Shown: in pieces, positions 41,614 through 50,138 of the stretch
Layout of the letters: each line of letters starts with the position of its first letter
How positions within the stretch are numbered: position 1 is the stretch's first letter
DNA from: Candidatus Pantoea deserta
GTDB taxonomy: Bacteria > Pseudomonadota > Gammaproteobacteria > Enterobacterales > Enterobacteriaceae
Length of the DNA stretch: 64,000 bases
Direction: 5' to 3'
Assembly (NCBI RefSeq): GCF_003813865.1
Contig: NZ_RMVG01000007.1
Location: 62,001 to 126,000, forward strand
Notes under the pieces: generated by a model
Told to the model about the DNA's origin: nothing
Databases searched by the model: none
Seen by the model: only the letters and a program-made list of their open reading frames with translations
Translations under genes and position numbers: made by a program

Positions 41614-41675
41614 CAGGCTGTGTCCCTTAAGGGTTTTACTAACAAAAACCATAAACCCTTGCGGGATGCAGCCTG
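41614..41675. repeat. Imperfect 23-bp inverted repeat with 16-nt loop
   Basis: The arms at 41614-41636 and 41653-41675 pair at 19 of 23 positions; the outer ends CAGGCTG/CAGCCTG and inner AAGGGTTT/AAACCCTT are perfect. It lies 75 bp before the XRE gene. A 12-bp palindrome AACCAATTGGTT follows at 41692-41703, a possible operator. Confidence 0.75.
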
Positions 41676-41750
41676 CCATAACCGGTGTGTGAACCAATTG
41701 GTTTTACCTCTACTTTCACGTGATTCATAGTGAGTTTTAAGGAGTTCTCT

Positions 41751-42044
41751 ATGGAAGTAAAAGATCCTGTTTTTGAATTGCTCAGCAGCCTTGAGCAGAT
41801 TGTTTTAACACGTGATGCAACACCTGCCACAACTGAAATTCAGCTTCAGCCCGCCATGCCAGAGCCGCAGCGCCTGCGTGAACTAACCGGTATGAAAGTC
41901 GATGAATTCGCCAAAGTAATGGGCGTCAGCGTCTCCTCAGTGAAGAGCTGGGAAGCGCGCCGGACACGTCCTTCTGCAACGGCGCAAAAACTGATGAAAT
42001 TGCTGCATGCCAACCCCTACCTCGGACGGCAGTTACTGGACTAA
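41751..42044 (+). CDS. XRE-type helix-turn-helix regulator (HigA/YiaG-like), orphan
   Basis: 97 residues from the ATG at 41751 (AAGGAG at 6 nt). The C-terminal half is an XRE helix-turn-helix (about 41-80: LRELTGMKVDEFAKVMGVSVSSVKSWEARRTRPSATAQKLM), the pattern of antitoxins such as HigA and of YiaG. The N-terminal 40 residues are unlike either. No toxin gene lies next to it: the neighbours are the GGT-like gene and, convergent, the HD hydrolase. It may autoregulate through the upstream palindrome. It could be an antitoxin remnant or a free-standing regulator. Confidence 0.78.
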   Translation: MEVKDPVFELLSSLEQIVLTRDATPATTEIQLQPAMPEPQRLRELTGMKVDEFAKVMGVSVSSVKSWEARRTRPSATAQKLMKLLHANPYLGRQLLD

Positions 42045-42060
42045 AAAAAGAAAAAAAGAG

Positions 42061-42086
42061 AACCCGCCAATGGCGGGTTTTTTTTT
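42061..42086 (+). terminator. Terminator after the XRE gene
   Basis: An 8-bp stem AACCCGCC/GGCGGGTT with an AAT loop and nine T. A-runs on the left make it usable from both sides, covering the convergent HD gene. Confidence 0.9.
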
Positions 42087-42678
42087 AACTCAGGCCGCTA
42101 TATTTCGCCGCCTGTCTGACGAACCAGCTTTCCGGCACGCTGTAGGGCGGTTCGCTCAACTGGATAATGCCCTGTTCGATAATGGTGCTCGCCTGCTGCC
42201 ACAGCTGCGCATCTCCCTGCTTCAGCAGACCAATCTGAATACGCTTCTCGACCAGATAAACACGCGCGAAATGGGGATCGAAACGCACGATAGCGCGCGT
42301 ATTATCGATAATGTCAGCCAGTTTAATGGTTTGCGCTTCGGGCGAGGCGCTGGCAGTATGGCGAAAATGCGCCAGCTTACGCGCCGCGCGGTTTTTGGCC
42401 TGCGGCTGGGCGCAGTCGGTGAGCATTTCAACCAGCTGCGCCACGCGGGGACCAAAATGGACCTCGATATCGTTCAGCGTGGTGTCTGTATCTTCCACCG
42501 TATCGTGCAGCCAGGCTGTCGCCAGCAGCGCATCGTCCGCGCTAACGCTGCGTACCAGTTCCGCAACGGCCGCCGGATGAACGATATAGGGTTCGTCAGT
42601 ATATTTTCGCCGTTGACCGGCTTCAGCATGAGCGCGTGTCGCATAGCGTCGTGCCTGCTCTTCCAGAGATTCCAGCAT
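42085..42678 (-). CDS. HD-domain protein, MESH1-like small alarmone hydrolase candidate
   Basis: 197 residues, essentially one HD domain of the RelA/SpoT hydrolase type. The metal and catalytic set is in place: H34 (YIVHP), H58-D59 and E62-D63 ([11 protein letters not shown]), D122 and N126 ([10 protein letters not shown]), at nearly the positions known for MESH1. No synthetase, TGS or ACT domain follows, so it would only hydrolyse (p)ppGpp or a related nucleotide such as NADPH. Substrate is inferred from motifs only. Its start lies 62 bp from divergent ohrR. Confidence 0.85.
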   Translation of the reverse strand: MLESLEEQARRYATRAHAEAGQRRKYTDEPYIVHPAAVAELVRSVSADDALLATAWLHDTVEDTDTTLNDIEVHFGPRVAQLVEMLTDCAQPQAKNRAARKLAHFRHTASASPEAQTIKLADIIDNTRAIVRFDPHFARVYLVEKRIQIGLLKQGDAQLWQQASTIIEQGIIQLSEPPYSVPESWFVRQAAKYSGLS

Positions 42679-42740
42679 GCAAAAACCCTCGTGTGAAAAG
42701 TTGCTTGCAATTATCTAGCGCGCTATTTATATTCACTTCC

Positions 42741-43205
42741 ATGAACAGTAATCAAAATGACAAAAAAGTGAAGACGACGCCACTATTGGTCGATCAACAG
42801 CTTTGTTTCGCGCTCTATTCTGCTAACCTGGCGATGAACAAAGTGTATCGGCAGCTGCTGTCGCAGCTCGATATCACCTATCCACAATATCTGGTGATGC
42901 TGGTGCTCTGGGCAAAAGACGATCTCACCGTGTCTGAAATCGGCGAGCAGCTGTTTCTCGATTCCGCCACGCTGACGCCGCTGCTGAAGCGACTGGAGAG
43001 CGCAGGGCTTATTCATCGCCAGCGCTCGCGTCAGGACGAGCGTCAGGTTGTGGTTACGCTGACAGAGCAGGGCCGTGCGCTGCAAAGCCGGGCAAGCGCT
43101 ATTCCAGAAGCGATCCAGTGCGCAACCGCCTGTGACGACGACACGCTGCTGGCGCTTAAGAACGAGCTTGATTTACTGCGCGATAATTTAAACCGATCGC
43201 GTTAA
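42741..43205 (+). CDS. ohrR: OhrR, MarR-family organic-peroxide sensor
   Basis: 154 residues from the ATG at 42741; a longer in-frame start overlaps the HD gene and is rejected, although the chosen ATG has little Shine-Dalgarno. The reactive Cys is C22 in [18 protein letters not shown], the OhrR signature, followed by a winged helix ([25 protein letters not shown]). Peroxide oxidation of this Cys releases it from the ohr promoter. It lies 89 bp before ohr. Confidence 0.93.
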   Translation: MNSNQNDKKVKTTPLLVDQQLCFALYSANLAMNKVYRQLLSQLDITYPQYLVMLVLWAKDDLTVSEIGEQLFLDSATLTPLLKRLESAGLIHRQRSRQDERQVVVTLTEQGRALQSRASAIPEAIQCATACDDDTLLALKNELDLLRDNLNRSR

Positions 43206-43252
43206 TGATTTACCGGGCGTTCGCGCCCGCTGTAACACCTGCTACACTTTTA

Positions 43253-43270
43253 TTAATCGTGTACGATTAA
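43253..43270. promoter_or_regulatory. Palindromic operator between ohrR and ohr (OhrR site candidate)
   Basis: TTAATCG-TGTA-CGATTAA, a perfect 7-bp inverted repeat, 24 bp before the ohr ATG. AT-rich palindromes of this type are bound by OhrR. Another palindrome, TAGCGCGCTA, lies at 42716-42725 before ohrR. Confidence 0.65.
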
Positions 43271-43294
43271 ATCGCATAATACAGAGAGGAAGTT

Positions 43295-43723
43295 ATGTCT
43301 TTAGAAAAAGTTGTGTATACCGCAAAAGCCAAAGCAACCGGCGGTCGTGATGGCCGTGCGACCTCTTCTGACGGCGTGCTGGATGTGAAGCTGGGCGTGC
43401 CGAAAGAGATGGGCGGCGCAGGCGGCGAAGTCACTAACCCGGAGCAGCTTTTTGCTGCCGGTTACTCTGCCTGTTTCCTCGGCGCGATGAAATTCGTAGC
43501 CGGTCGCGACAAAATCGCGATGCCGAAAGACGCGTGGATTGAAGGCGAAGTTGGCATCGGTCCGATTCCGGACGGTTTCGGCATCGAGGCGAAGCTGAAT
43601 ATTCATCTGCCGGAGATGGACGCAGCGGAAGCCCAGAAGCTGGTTGATGCCGCGCATATCGTTTGCCCGTACTCTAACGCGACGCGCAACAATATCGACG
43701 TGACGCTGAATATTATTCGTTAA
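43295..43723 (+). CDS. ohr: Ohr, organic hydroperoxide reductase
   Basis: A 142-residue OsmC-fold protein with the two catalytic cysteines, C60 ([11 protein letters not shown]) and C124 ([12 protein letters not shown]). It reduces lipid and other organic hydroperoxides with lipoylated proteins as electron donors. AGAGGAAG precedes the ATG. It is controlled by the neighbouring OhrR and ends at a terminator. Confidence 0.97.
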   Translation: MSLEKVVYTAKAKATGGRDGRATSSDGVLDVKLGVPKEMGGAGGEVTNPEQLFAAGYSACFLGAMKFVAGRDKIAMPKDAWIEGEVGIGPIPDGFGIEAKLNIHLPEMDAAEAQKLVDAAHIVCPYSNATRNNIDVTLNIIR

Positions 43724-43729
43724 GTTTTG

Positions 43730-43758
43730 CGGACCCCTGCGCGGGTCCGTTATTTTTT
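43730..43758 (+). terminator. Terminator after ohr
   Basis: CGGACCC/GGGTCCG 7-bp stem, 6-nt loop, then TTATTTTTT. Confidence 0.85.
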
Positions 43759-43973
43759 GCCCGTCGTGCTCCTCGCCTCTCTCTTTACTGGTCAGTCTGG
43801 TTAATTTATGTTCTACTGTGCCGCTTCGTGAAAGAGCCATCCACCCCCGCTCAGATTGTTCCTGTTGATCAAGTAATCGCTGCGTTTTTGCGCTGAAAAA
43901 GCGAACTCTTCTACGTTGCGATAGTCACAATAGCGTTCAATATTCTGCTCCAGCCCCGGGAAACACCTTTAAG

Positions 43974-45665
43974 ATGAATTATATAAAGACGATAACGCAG
44001 CAAAAACTGTCGTTGCTGCTGGCGTTATACATCGGCATTTTGCTGAATTTGCCGATCTTTTACCGTCGCTTTGACGGCTTTTTAACCAAATCCACCCTGA
44101 CTAACTGGCTGACGGCCGTCACTGAAGTTATGGCAATCGTCGTGCTGACCTTTTTCCTGATGCGTCTGCTGTCACTGGGCGGCAAGCGTTTTTATCGTAT
44201 TCTGGCCACGCTGCTGGTGCTGATTTCTGTCGCGGCGGCCTATTACATGGCGTTTTTCAACGTGGTAATCGGCTACGGCATTGTGGCGTCGGTGATGACC
44301 ACGGACGTCGATCTGTCAAAAGAGGTGGTCGGCCTGCACTTTGTGCTGTGGATGGTTGCGGTCAGCGCGCTGCCGCTGTTGATGATCTGGCGTAACAACC
44401 TCAGCCAGACGCTTATCGAGCAGCTGCGCACGCCGGGACAGCGTCTGAAGCCGATATTGCTGCTGTTGCTGTGCGTGGCGCTGGTGTGGCTGCCGATTCG
44501 CTATTTCGACAAGCTGCAAAAGGCCAATGAAGAGATTACTAATATCGACCTGCCAAGCTATGGCGGCGTAGTGGCGCACTCTTATCTGCCGTCGAACTGG
44601 CTGGCGGCGGTAGGGCTGTTTGCCTGGACGCGTATCGATGAGACGCTGGACAGTCAGGAGCTGCTCGATCCGGCAAAGAAATTTACCTATGTGGCACCGC
44701 CCGGCATTGATGATACCTATGTGGTGTTTGTAATTGGCGAGACCACGCGCTGGGACCATATGGGGATGCTGGGTTACGACCGTGATACCACGCCGAAGCT
44801 TTCCAAAGAGAAGAATCTGGTGGCGTTCCGCGGTGAGTCTTGCGATACCGCGACCAAGCTGTCGCTGCGCTGCATGTTTGTGCGTGAAGGCGGCACGGAG
44901 GAGACCCCAGGCCGCACGCTGAAAGAGAAGAATATTTTTGCCGTTATGAAAGAGCTGGGCTTCTCCTCTGAGCTATTCGCGATGCAGAGCGAAGTGTGGT
45001 TTTACGATAATGCCGAGGTGAACAACTTCGCCTTCCGCGAGCAGATTGGCTCAGAGCCGCGCAACGCAGGCAAGTCGGTCGATGATATGCTGTTAGTGCC
45101 TGAGTTGAAGGCGTCGCTGGATCGCTACCCGCACGGCAAGCATCTGGTGGTGCTGCATACCAAGGGGTCGCATTATCTTTATTCGCAGCGTTATCCGCGC
45201 AGCTTTGCGCGCTATCAGCCGGAGTGTATGGGCGTCGATGAGACCTGTAGCAAGGCGCAGTTGATCAACGCTTATGATAACTCGGTTCTGTACGTGGATA
45301 CTATGCTCGACAGCGTGCTGGATCAGCTGCGCGACAAGAAAGCCATTGTGTTCTATGCCGCCGATCACGGCGAGTCAATCAGCGAGAATACCCACCTGCA
45401 CGGTACGCCGCGCGAGCTGGCGCCGCCGGAGCAGTTCCGTGTGCCGATGATGGTATGGGCGTCGGATAAGTATCTGGCTGATAACACTAATCGCGCCAGG
45501 TTCGAACGTTTGCAGGCGCAGCAGCGCGTCGGCAAGACGCATCGTCACGTTGAGTTGTTCGATTCGATTCTGGGCTGTCTGGGTTATACGTCGCCGAACG
45601 GCGGCATTAAGGCGGCGAATAACTGGTGTCAGGCGCCGGCTTCATCCCATGCCGGCACGCTGTAA
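43974..45665 (+). CDS. eptB: EptB, Kdo phosphoethanolamine transferase
   Basis: 563 residues, the E. coli EptB length. An N-terminal block of five membrane segments (about 1-200) precedes a periplasmic alkaline-phosphatase-like domain (about 240-550). Metal and nucleophile segments: [11 protein letters not shown] (about 253), [12 protein letters not shown] with the catalytic Thr (about 290), and FYAADHGES (about 460). It transfers phosphoethanolamine to the outer Kdo of lipid A core, needing Ca2+ in E. coli, where MgrR sRNA and sigma-E regulate it. The eptB-proK-dpp order matches E. coli. Confidence 0.96.
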   Translation: MNYIKTITQQKLSLLLALYIGILLNLPIFYRRFDGFLTKSTLTNWLTAVTEVMAIVVLTFFLMRLLSLGGKRFYRILATLLVLISVAAAYYMAFFNVVIGYGIVASVMTTDVDLSKEVVGLHFVLWMVAVSALPLLMIWRNNLSQTLIEQLRTPGQRLKPILLLLLCVALVWLPIRYFDKLQKANEEITNIDLPSYGGVVAHSYLPSNWLAAVGLFAWTRIDETLDSQELLDPAKKFTYVAPPGIDDTYVVFVIGETTRWDHMGMLGYDRDTTPKLSKEKNLVAFRGESCDTATKLSLRCMFVREGGTEETPGRTLKEKNIFAVMKELGFSSELFAMQSEVWFYDNAEVNNFAFREQIGSEPRNAGKSVDDMLLVPELKASLDRYPHGKHLVVLHTKGSHYLYSQRYPRSFARYQPECMGVDETCSKAQLINAYDNSVLYVDTMLDSVLDQLRDKKAIVFYAADHGESISENTHLHGTPRELAPPEQFRVPMMVWASDKYLADNTNRARFERLQAQQRVGKTHRHVELFDSILGCLGYTSPNGGIKAANNWCQAPASSHAGTL

Positions 45666-45789
45666 CCGGTGCTGGAACTGGCTGAGCGGCGAGAGAATTT
45701 TGTCGTTAGATTGCTTTCCAGGCGATCGCGGTTGAATGGTAAAAAAGCGGTTGACGCTTAGAAATCGGCGCAGTAACATGCGCCCCCAT

Positions 45790-45866
<77 letters not shown>

Positions 45867-45873
45867 GATTCAG

Positions 45874-45903
45874 AAAACCTGCTTGTTAAAGCAGGTTTTT
45901 TTT
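45874..45903 (+). terminator. tRNA-Pro terminator, repeat unit 1
   Basis: AAACCTGCTT/AAGCAGGTTT 10-bp stem, 4-nt loop, then eight T. Identical copies recur in the next two units. Confidence 0.92.
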
Positions 45904-45916
45904 CGCCTGTAGAAAA

Positions 45917-46019
45917 AGAGGATGAGAACCTCCGAAGGAGGTTTGAGTCGAGCGCCAGCGAGACAACGTTGCGCAGCAACGGCCCGCAGGGCGCTTGTCG
46001 CCGACAAGCGTCATCCTCT
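45917..46019 (+). other. Multi-hairpin module in repeat unit 1
   Basis: A 9-bp closing pair AGAGGATGA/TCATCCTCT encloses four 3-nt-loop hairpins: AACCTCC/GGAGGTT, GTTGC/GCAAC, GCCC/GGGC and GCTTGTC/GACAAGC. Repeated in unit 2 at 46081-46183. It could fold as a closed multibranch RNA. Confidence 0.7.
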
Positions 46020-46037
46020 CTCACTGACCAGATTCAG

Positions 46038-46067
46038 AAAACCTGCTTGTTAAAGCAGGTTTTTTTT
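46038..46067 (+). terminator. Terminator copy in repeat unit 2
   Basis: Identical to the hairpin and T run at 45874, displaced by 164 bp. Confidence 0.85.
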
Positions 46068-46200
46068 CGCCTGTAGAAAAAGAGGATGAGAACCTCCGAA
46101 GGAGGTTTGAGTCGAGCGCCAGCGAGACAAGGTTGCGCAGCAACGGCCCGCAGGGCGCTTGTCGCCGACAAGCGTCATCCTCTCTCACCGACCAGTTTAG

Positions 46201-46230
46201 AAAACCTGCTTGTTAAAGCAGGTTTTTTTT
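46201..46230 (+). terminator. Terminator copy in repeat unit 3
   Basis: Third identical hairpin with eight T; a 1-nt shortening just upstream separates it from the other copies. Confidence 0.85.
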
Positions 46231-46236
46231 CGCCTG

Positions 46237-47170
46237 CTGAAAAGTGCTGCTGTAAGTTGAACGCTCACGCGCGCAGCATAGACGGTTCGCAACGTCGCTC
46301 AGACATCCATGCTCGCCGGCCCGCACAGATGCGCCTCGTCTATAAGGCGCGCCCGTAAACGAGCCAGCGCGCTGCATTGTTCGAAAACGCTCCCGACGTT
46401 TTTGTCTCTGACGCGCGAGGCTTTGCGCTTCCGTCTGTTTATCCGCGTAATAAATTTAAGCGCCGTAATAAAAAGAAAAAACGTTATTCGCATAAGTTTT
46501 TTTGTAAGGCGCAAAAGATCTGCTGGAAAAGAAAACCGCACCCGTTTGCGGGTAAAATGGCAGCCATTTTCAGACGTCCAGGTTAATCTCTATTTCTACG
46601 AAACTTCCTGAAATCCAGCTTTGCTTTTGTCTGACTCCTGGCCGTCCGATTATTCCCTTTTTTCCGTTAATAAGGCCTGCTGTATCAGGCTCAGACGCTT
46701 ATTTCGCAACGCATTTTTCTTATGACGTTTTTTATCTTCATGTCGATTTCTTATGCCTGTTATCCAGCATTTTTCACTGCCTGGACGCGATAACGCACGC
46801 TAAATCGTTCAGATATTCATCATTTATCGGGTAACCACACATGTTTTTTAGCGGTGAAAATCACTGTTATTTATCGCCATGCTCAGAGAGATATAGGGGG
46901 TGGAAGATAAAAGCCTTGTGCAATATCTGGGAAACGACGTAAAAAGCTTTTTTTTACTGTTGCTTGCTTCTCCTCACACTCTGTGTAAATAACTGGCGGC
47001 TGTATTGACGTTCATTGCAACTGTTGACAAATTGATGCGTCAATAGAGTTGCAGAAGCGGCGTGATCCGGCAGATTCCACGGCGTCGGAAAAACACAACA
47101 AGACCGCTCCGCACTTTCGACCACGTCAGTGGTCTGCCTGAACCGCATAAAAAAAACAGAGGTCGGGCAA
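46237..47170. other. Long non-coding region upstream of dppA
   Basis: About 930 bp without a convincing gene. Small open frames near 46309-46611 are Lys/Arg-rich, lack ribosome sites and overlap one another, so I do not call them. The middle part is A/T-rich with a small ACCCG/CGGGT hairpin near 46547. TTGACA at 47024 has no clear -10 at the usual spacing. E. coli also has a long region here. It may hold the dppA promoter, CRP sites or an uncalled sRNA. Confidence 0.5.
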
Positions 47171-47192
47171 TACACACAACAACACATCACAA
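47171..47192 (+). promoter_or_regulatory. CA-rich dppA leader, likely GcvB sRNA target
   Basis: A CA-repeat-like tract (ACACACAACAACACATCACA) immediately precedes the ribosome site of dppA. GcvB sRNA uses a GU-rich region to pair with such CA-rich leaders and represses dppA in E. coli and Salmonella. Confidence 0.65.
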
Positions 47193-47204
47193 TGGAGCAA
47201 AAGC

Positions 47205-48815
47205 ATGATCAACTCCCTGGCCAAATCCAGGATGCTGAAGGTCGGTCTGAGCCTGATTGCTATGACCGTCGCCGCCGGTGTTCAGGCAAAAACCCTCGTT
47301 TACTGTTCAGAAGGCTCACCGGAAGGCTTTAACCCGCAGCTGTTTACCTCAGGCACGACTTATGATGCCAGCTCTGTGCCGATCTATAACCGTCTGGTTG
47401 AGTTCAAAACGGGCACCACCGAATTGCAGCCGGGTCTGGCGGAAAAATGGGACGTTAGCGAAGACGGCAAAACCTATACCTTCCACCTGCGCAAAGGTGT
47501 GAAGTGGCAGACCACCAAAGATTTCAAGCCGACGCGTGAATTTAACGCCGACGACGTCGTGTTCTCGTTCGAGCGTCAGCTGGACAAAAACAACAGCTTC
47601 CACAACGTGTCTGGCGGCAGCTACGAATACTTCGAAGGCATGGATATGCCGAAGCTGATCAGTAAAATCGAGAAGGTCGATGACTATACCGTGCGCTTCA
47701 CTCTGACGCGCCCGGAAGCGCCGTTCCTTGCTGACCTGGGCATGGACTTCGCGTCCATTCTGTCAAAAGAGTATGCCGACAACATGCAGAAAGCCGGCAC
47801 GCCAGAGAAGCTGGACCTGAATCCGGTCGGCACCGGCCCGTTTGTGCTGCAACAGTACCAGAAAGACTCCCGCATCCTGTACAAAGCTAACCCGGATTTC
47901 TGGGGCACTAAGCCGAAGATCGACCGCCTGGTGTTCTCCATCACGCCAGATGCCTCCGTGCGTTACGCCAAGTTGCAGAAGGGCGAGTGCCAGGTCATGC
48001 CGTATCCGAACCCGGCCGACATCGCCAGCATGAAGAAAGACACCAAAATCAACCTGATGGAGCAACCAGGCCTAAACGTTGGCTACCTCTCGTTTAACAC
48101 CGAGAAAAAGCCGATGGATAACGTGAAGGTGCGTCAGGCGCTGACCATGGCGGTCAATAAACAGGCTATCATCGATGCCGTTTATCAGGGCGCAGGCCAG
48201 GCCGCGAAGAACCTGATCCCGCCAACCATGTGGGGCTACAACGACGCCATTAAGGATTACGCCTACGATCCGGAGAAAGCGAAAGCGCTGTTGAAAGAAG
48301 CAGGCCTGCCGGATGGCTTCTCTATCGATCTGTGGGCCATGCCGGTTCAGCGTCCGTACAACCCGAACGCACGCCGTATGGCGGAGATGGTTCAGGCTGA
48401 CTGGGCGAAAATCGGCGTGAAAGCCAAAATCGTTACCTACGAATGGGGCGAGTACCTGAAGCGCGCGAAAGCGGGCGAGCACCAGTCAGTCATGATGGGC
48501 TGGACCGGCGACAACGGGGATCCGGATAACTTCTTCGCGACGCTGTTCAGCTGCGCGGCGGCAAAAGATGGCTCCAACTATTCACGCTGGTGCTATAAGC
48601 CGTTTGAAGATCTGATCCAGCCTGCGCGTGCGGAAGCAGACCACAACAAACGTATCGAGCTTTACAAGCAGGCTCAGGTCGTCATGCACGACCAGGCACC
48701 GGCGCTGATTATTGCGCACTCCACGGTGTATGAGCCGGTAAGCAAAAAAGTCTCTGGCTACGTGGTCGATCCGTTAGGTAAACATCACTTCGAAAACGTC
48801 GATATCCAGGAATAA
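47205..48815 (+). CDS. dppA: DppA, periplasmic dipeptide-binding protein
   Basis: A 536-residue SBP family 5 protein with signal peptide (about 1-29, ending GVQA) and mature start KTLVYCSEGSPEGFNPQ. Ligand-binding region YNRLVEFKTGTTELQPGLAEKWDVS and the late GWTGDNGDPDNF segment are conserved. It captures dipeptides (and heme in E. coli) for DppBCDF and acts in peptide chemotaxis. TGGAG lies upstream. A hairpin cluster separates it from dppB, a common way to keep dppA message in excess. Confidence 0.98.
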   Translation: MINSLAKSRMLKVGLSLIAMTVAAGVQAKTLVYCSEGSPEGFNPQLFTSGTTYDASSVPIYNRLVEFKTGTTELQPGLAEKWDVSEDGKTYTFHLRKGVKWQTTKDFKPTREFNADDVVFSFERQLDKNNSFHNVSGGSYEYFEGMDMPKLISKIEKVDDYTVRFTLTRPEAPFLADLGMDFASILSKEYADNMQKAGTPEKLDLNPVGTGPFVLQQYQKDSRILYKANPDFWGTKPKIDRLVFSITPDASVRYAKLQKGECQVMPYPNPADIASMKKDTKINLMEQPGLNVGYLSFNTEKKPMDNVKVRQALTMAVNKQAIIDAVYQGAGQAAKNLIPPTMWGYNDAIKDYAYDPEKAKALLKEAGLPDGFSIDLWAMPVQRPYNPNARRMAEMVQADWAKIGVKAKIVTYEWGEYLKRAKAGEHQSVMMGWTGDNGDPDNFFATLFSCAAAKDGSNYSRWCYKPFEDLIQPARAEADHNKRIELYKQAQVVMHDQAPALIIAHSTVYEPVSKKVSGYVVDPLGKHHFENVDIQE

Positions 48816-48826
48816 TTCCTGCGGTC

Positions 48827-49090
48827 GGGGCCGATCTGTTCGGCCCCCTGAGCGGGCGCAGGCCCGCTCGGACACCCGCTTTTTCGGCTAACTTCTTCGA
48901 ATTACACCCAACATCTTTGCGTTGCAGGAAGGCGACGAGCCGACCAGTCTCTGGCATTTAGCGCAGAGGCGGTAAGCGCTACCGCGCCTGCGCAGTAAAG
49001 GATGACGGTTAAACGCACTTTGCGTCGCGTCCGAAGCTCTGCCCGGACGCGAGTTGTGAGCAATAAATCCCGCGCCGATAACGGCGGGAA
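48827..49090 (+). repeat. Hairpin cluster between dppA and dppB (REP-like)
   Basis: Perfect stems: GGGGCCGA/TCGGCCCC (48827-48847), GAGCGGGC/GCCCGCTC (48850-48869), CGCGTCCG/CGGACGCG (49026-49051) and a CCCGC/GCGGG pair near 49069-49088. No gene lies in the gap. None has a U tract; mRNA stabilisation or partial termination is likely. E. coli has REP elements in this same gap. Confidence 0.65.
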
Positions 49091-49109
49091 AAGACTGAGA
49101 ATCCGGCTT

Positions 49110-50129
49110 ATGCTGCAATTCATACTCCGACGTCTGGGACTTGTCATCCCGACTTTTATCGGTATTACCCTGTTGACCTTCGCGTTCGTCCATTTGATCC
49201 CCGGCGATCCGGTGCTGATCATGGCGGGCGAGCGTGGGATCTCTCCGGAACGTCACGCTCAGCTGATGGCGGCCTTTGGTCTCGATCAGCCGCTGTGGAA
49301 ACAGTACGTCAATTACATTTACGGCGTGCTGCATGGCGATCTGGGCATGTCGCTCAAAAGCCGCATCCCGGTATGGGATGAGTTCGTACCGCGCTTCAAG
49401 GCCACGCTGGAACTGGGCATTTGCGCCATGATCTTCGCCGTTGCCGTCGGCATTCCGGTCGGCGTCATCGCGGCGGTAAAACGCGGCTCCATCTTCGACC
49501 ACACGGCGGTCGGCATCTCCCTGACCGGCTATTCAATGCCGATTTTCTGGTGGGGCATCATGTTGATCATGCTGGTGTCGGTGCAGCTTAACCTGACGCC
49601 GGTCTCCGGGCGCGTCAGCGATACCGTGTTTCTGGATGACAGCAATCCGCTGACCGGCTTTATGCTGATCGACACGCTGTTCTGGGGCGAGCCGGGCGAC
49701 TTTAAAGATGCCGTCATGCACATGATCCTGCCTGCTATCGTACTCGGCACCATTCCGCTGGCGGTCATCGTGCGTATGACGCGTTCGGCGATGCTGGAAG
49801 TGCTGGGCGAGGATTACATCCGCACCGCGCGCGCCAAAGGGCTGACGCGCGGGCGCGTTATCGTCATTCATGCGCTGCGCAACGCCATGCTGCCGGTGGT
49901 CACGGTGATTGGTCTCCAGGTCGGCACGCTGCTGGCGGGCGCGATCCTGACGGAAACCATCTTCTCCTGGCCGGGTCTTGGTCGCTGGCTGATTGAAGCG
50001 CTGCAACGCCGTGATTATCCGGTGGTGCAGGGCGGCGTGCTGCTGGTGGCGATCCTGATTATCCTGGTCAACCTGCTGGTTGATCTGCTCTATGGCGTGG
50101 TCAATCCGCGCATACGACACAAGAAATAA
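49110..50129 (+). CDS. dppB: DppB, dipeptide ABC permease
   Basis: 339 residues from the ATG at 49110, exactly the E. coli length; an in-frame upstream frame through the hairpin cluster is rejected. Six membrane segments and the EAA loop (EDYIRTARAKGLTRGRVIVIHALRNAM). It forms the inner-membrane channel with DppC. It lies 9 nt before dppC. Confidence 0.97.
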   Translation: MLQFILRRLGLVIPTFIGITLLTFAFVHLIPGDPVLIMAGERGISPERHAQLMAAFGLDQPLWKQYVNYIYGVLHGDLGMSLKSRIPVWDEFVPRFKATLELGICAMIFAVAVGIPVGVIAAVKRGSIFDHTAVGISLTGYSMPIFWWGIMLIMLVSVQLNLTPVSGRVSDTVFLDDSNPLTGFMLIDTLFWGEPGDFKDAVMHMILPAIVLGTIPLAVIVRMTRSAMLEVLGEDYIRTARAKGLTRGRVIVIHALRNAMLPVVTVIGLQVGTLLAGAILTETIFSWPGLGRWLIEALQRRDYPVVQGGVLLVAILIILVNLLVDLLYGVVNPRIRHKK

Positions 50130-50138
50130 GGGGCGATC

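Noticed and set aside
41751-42678. XRE protein and HD protein as a toxin-antitoxin pair
   Set aside because: The genes are convergent with a terminator between, and the HD protein has a complete hydrolase active site typical of alarmone hydrolases. No operon structure.
46086-46611. Small basic open frames after tRNA-Pro (up to 100 codons)
   Set aside because: They overlap each other and the repeat, have no ribosome sites, and their composition follows the A-rich or repeat DNA. Not called as genes.
47024-47052. dppA promoter from TTGACA at 47024
   Set aside because: No acceptable -10 hexamer lies 16-18 bp downstream, so I did not call it.
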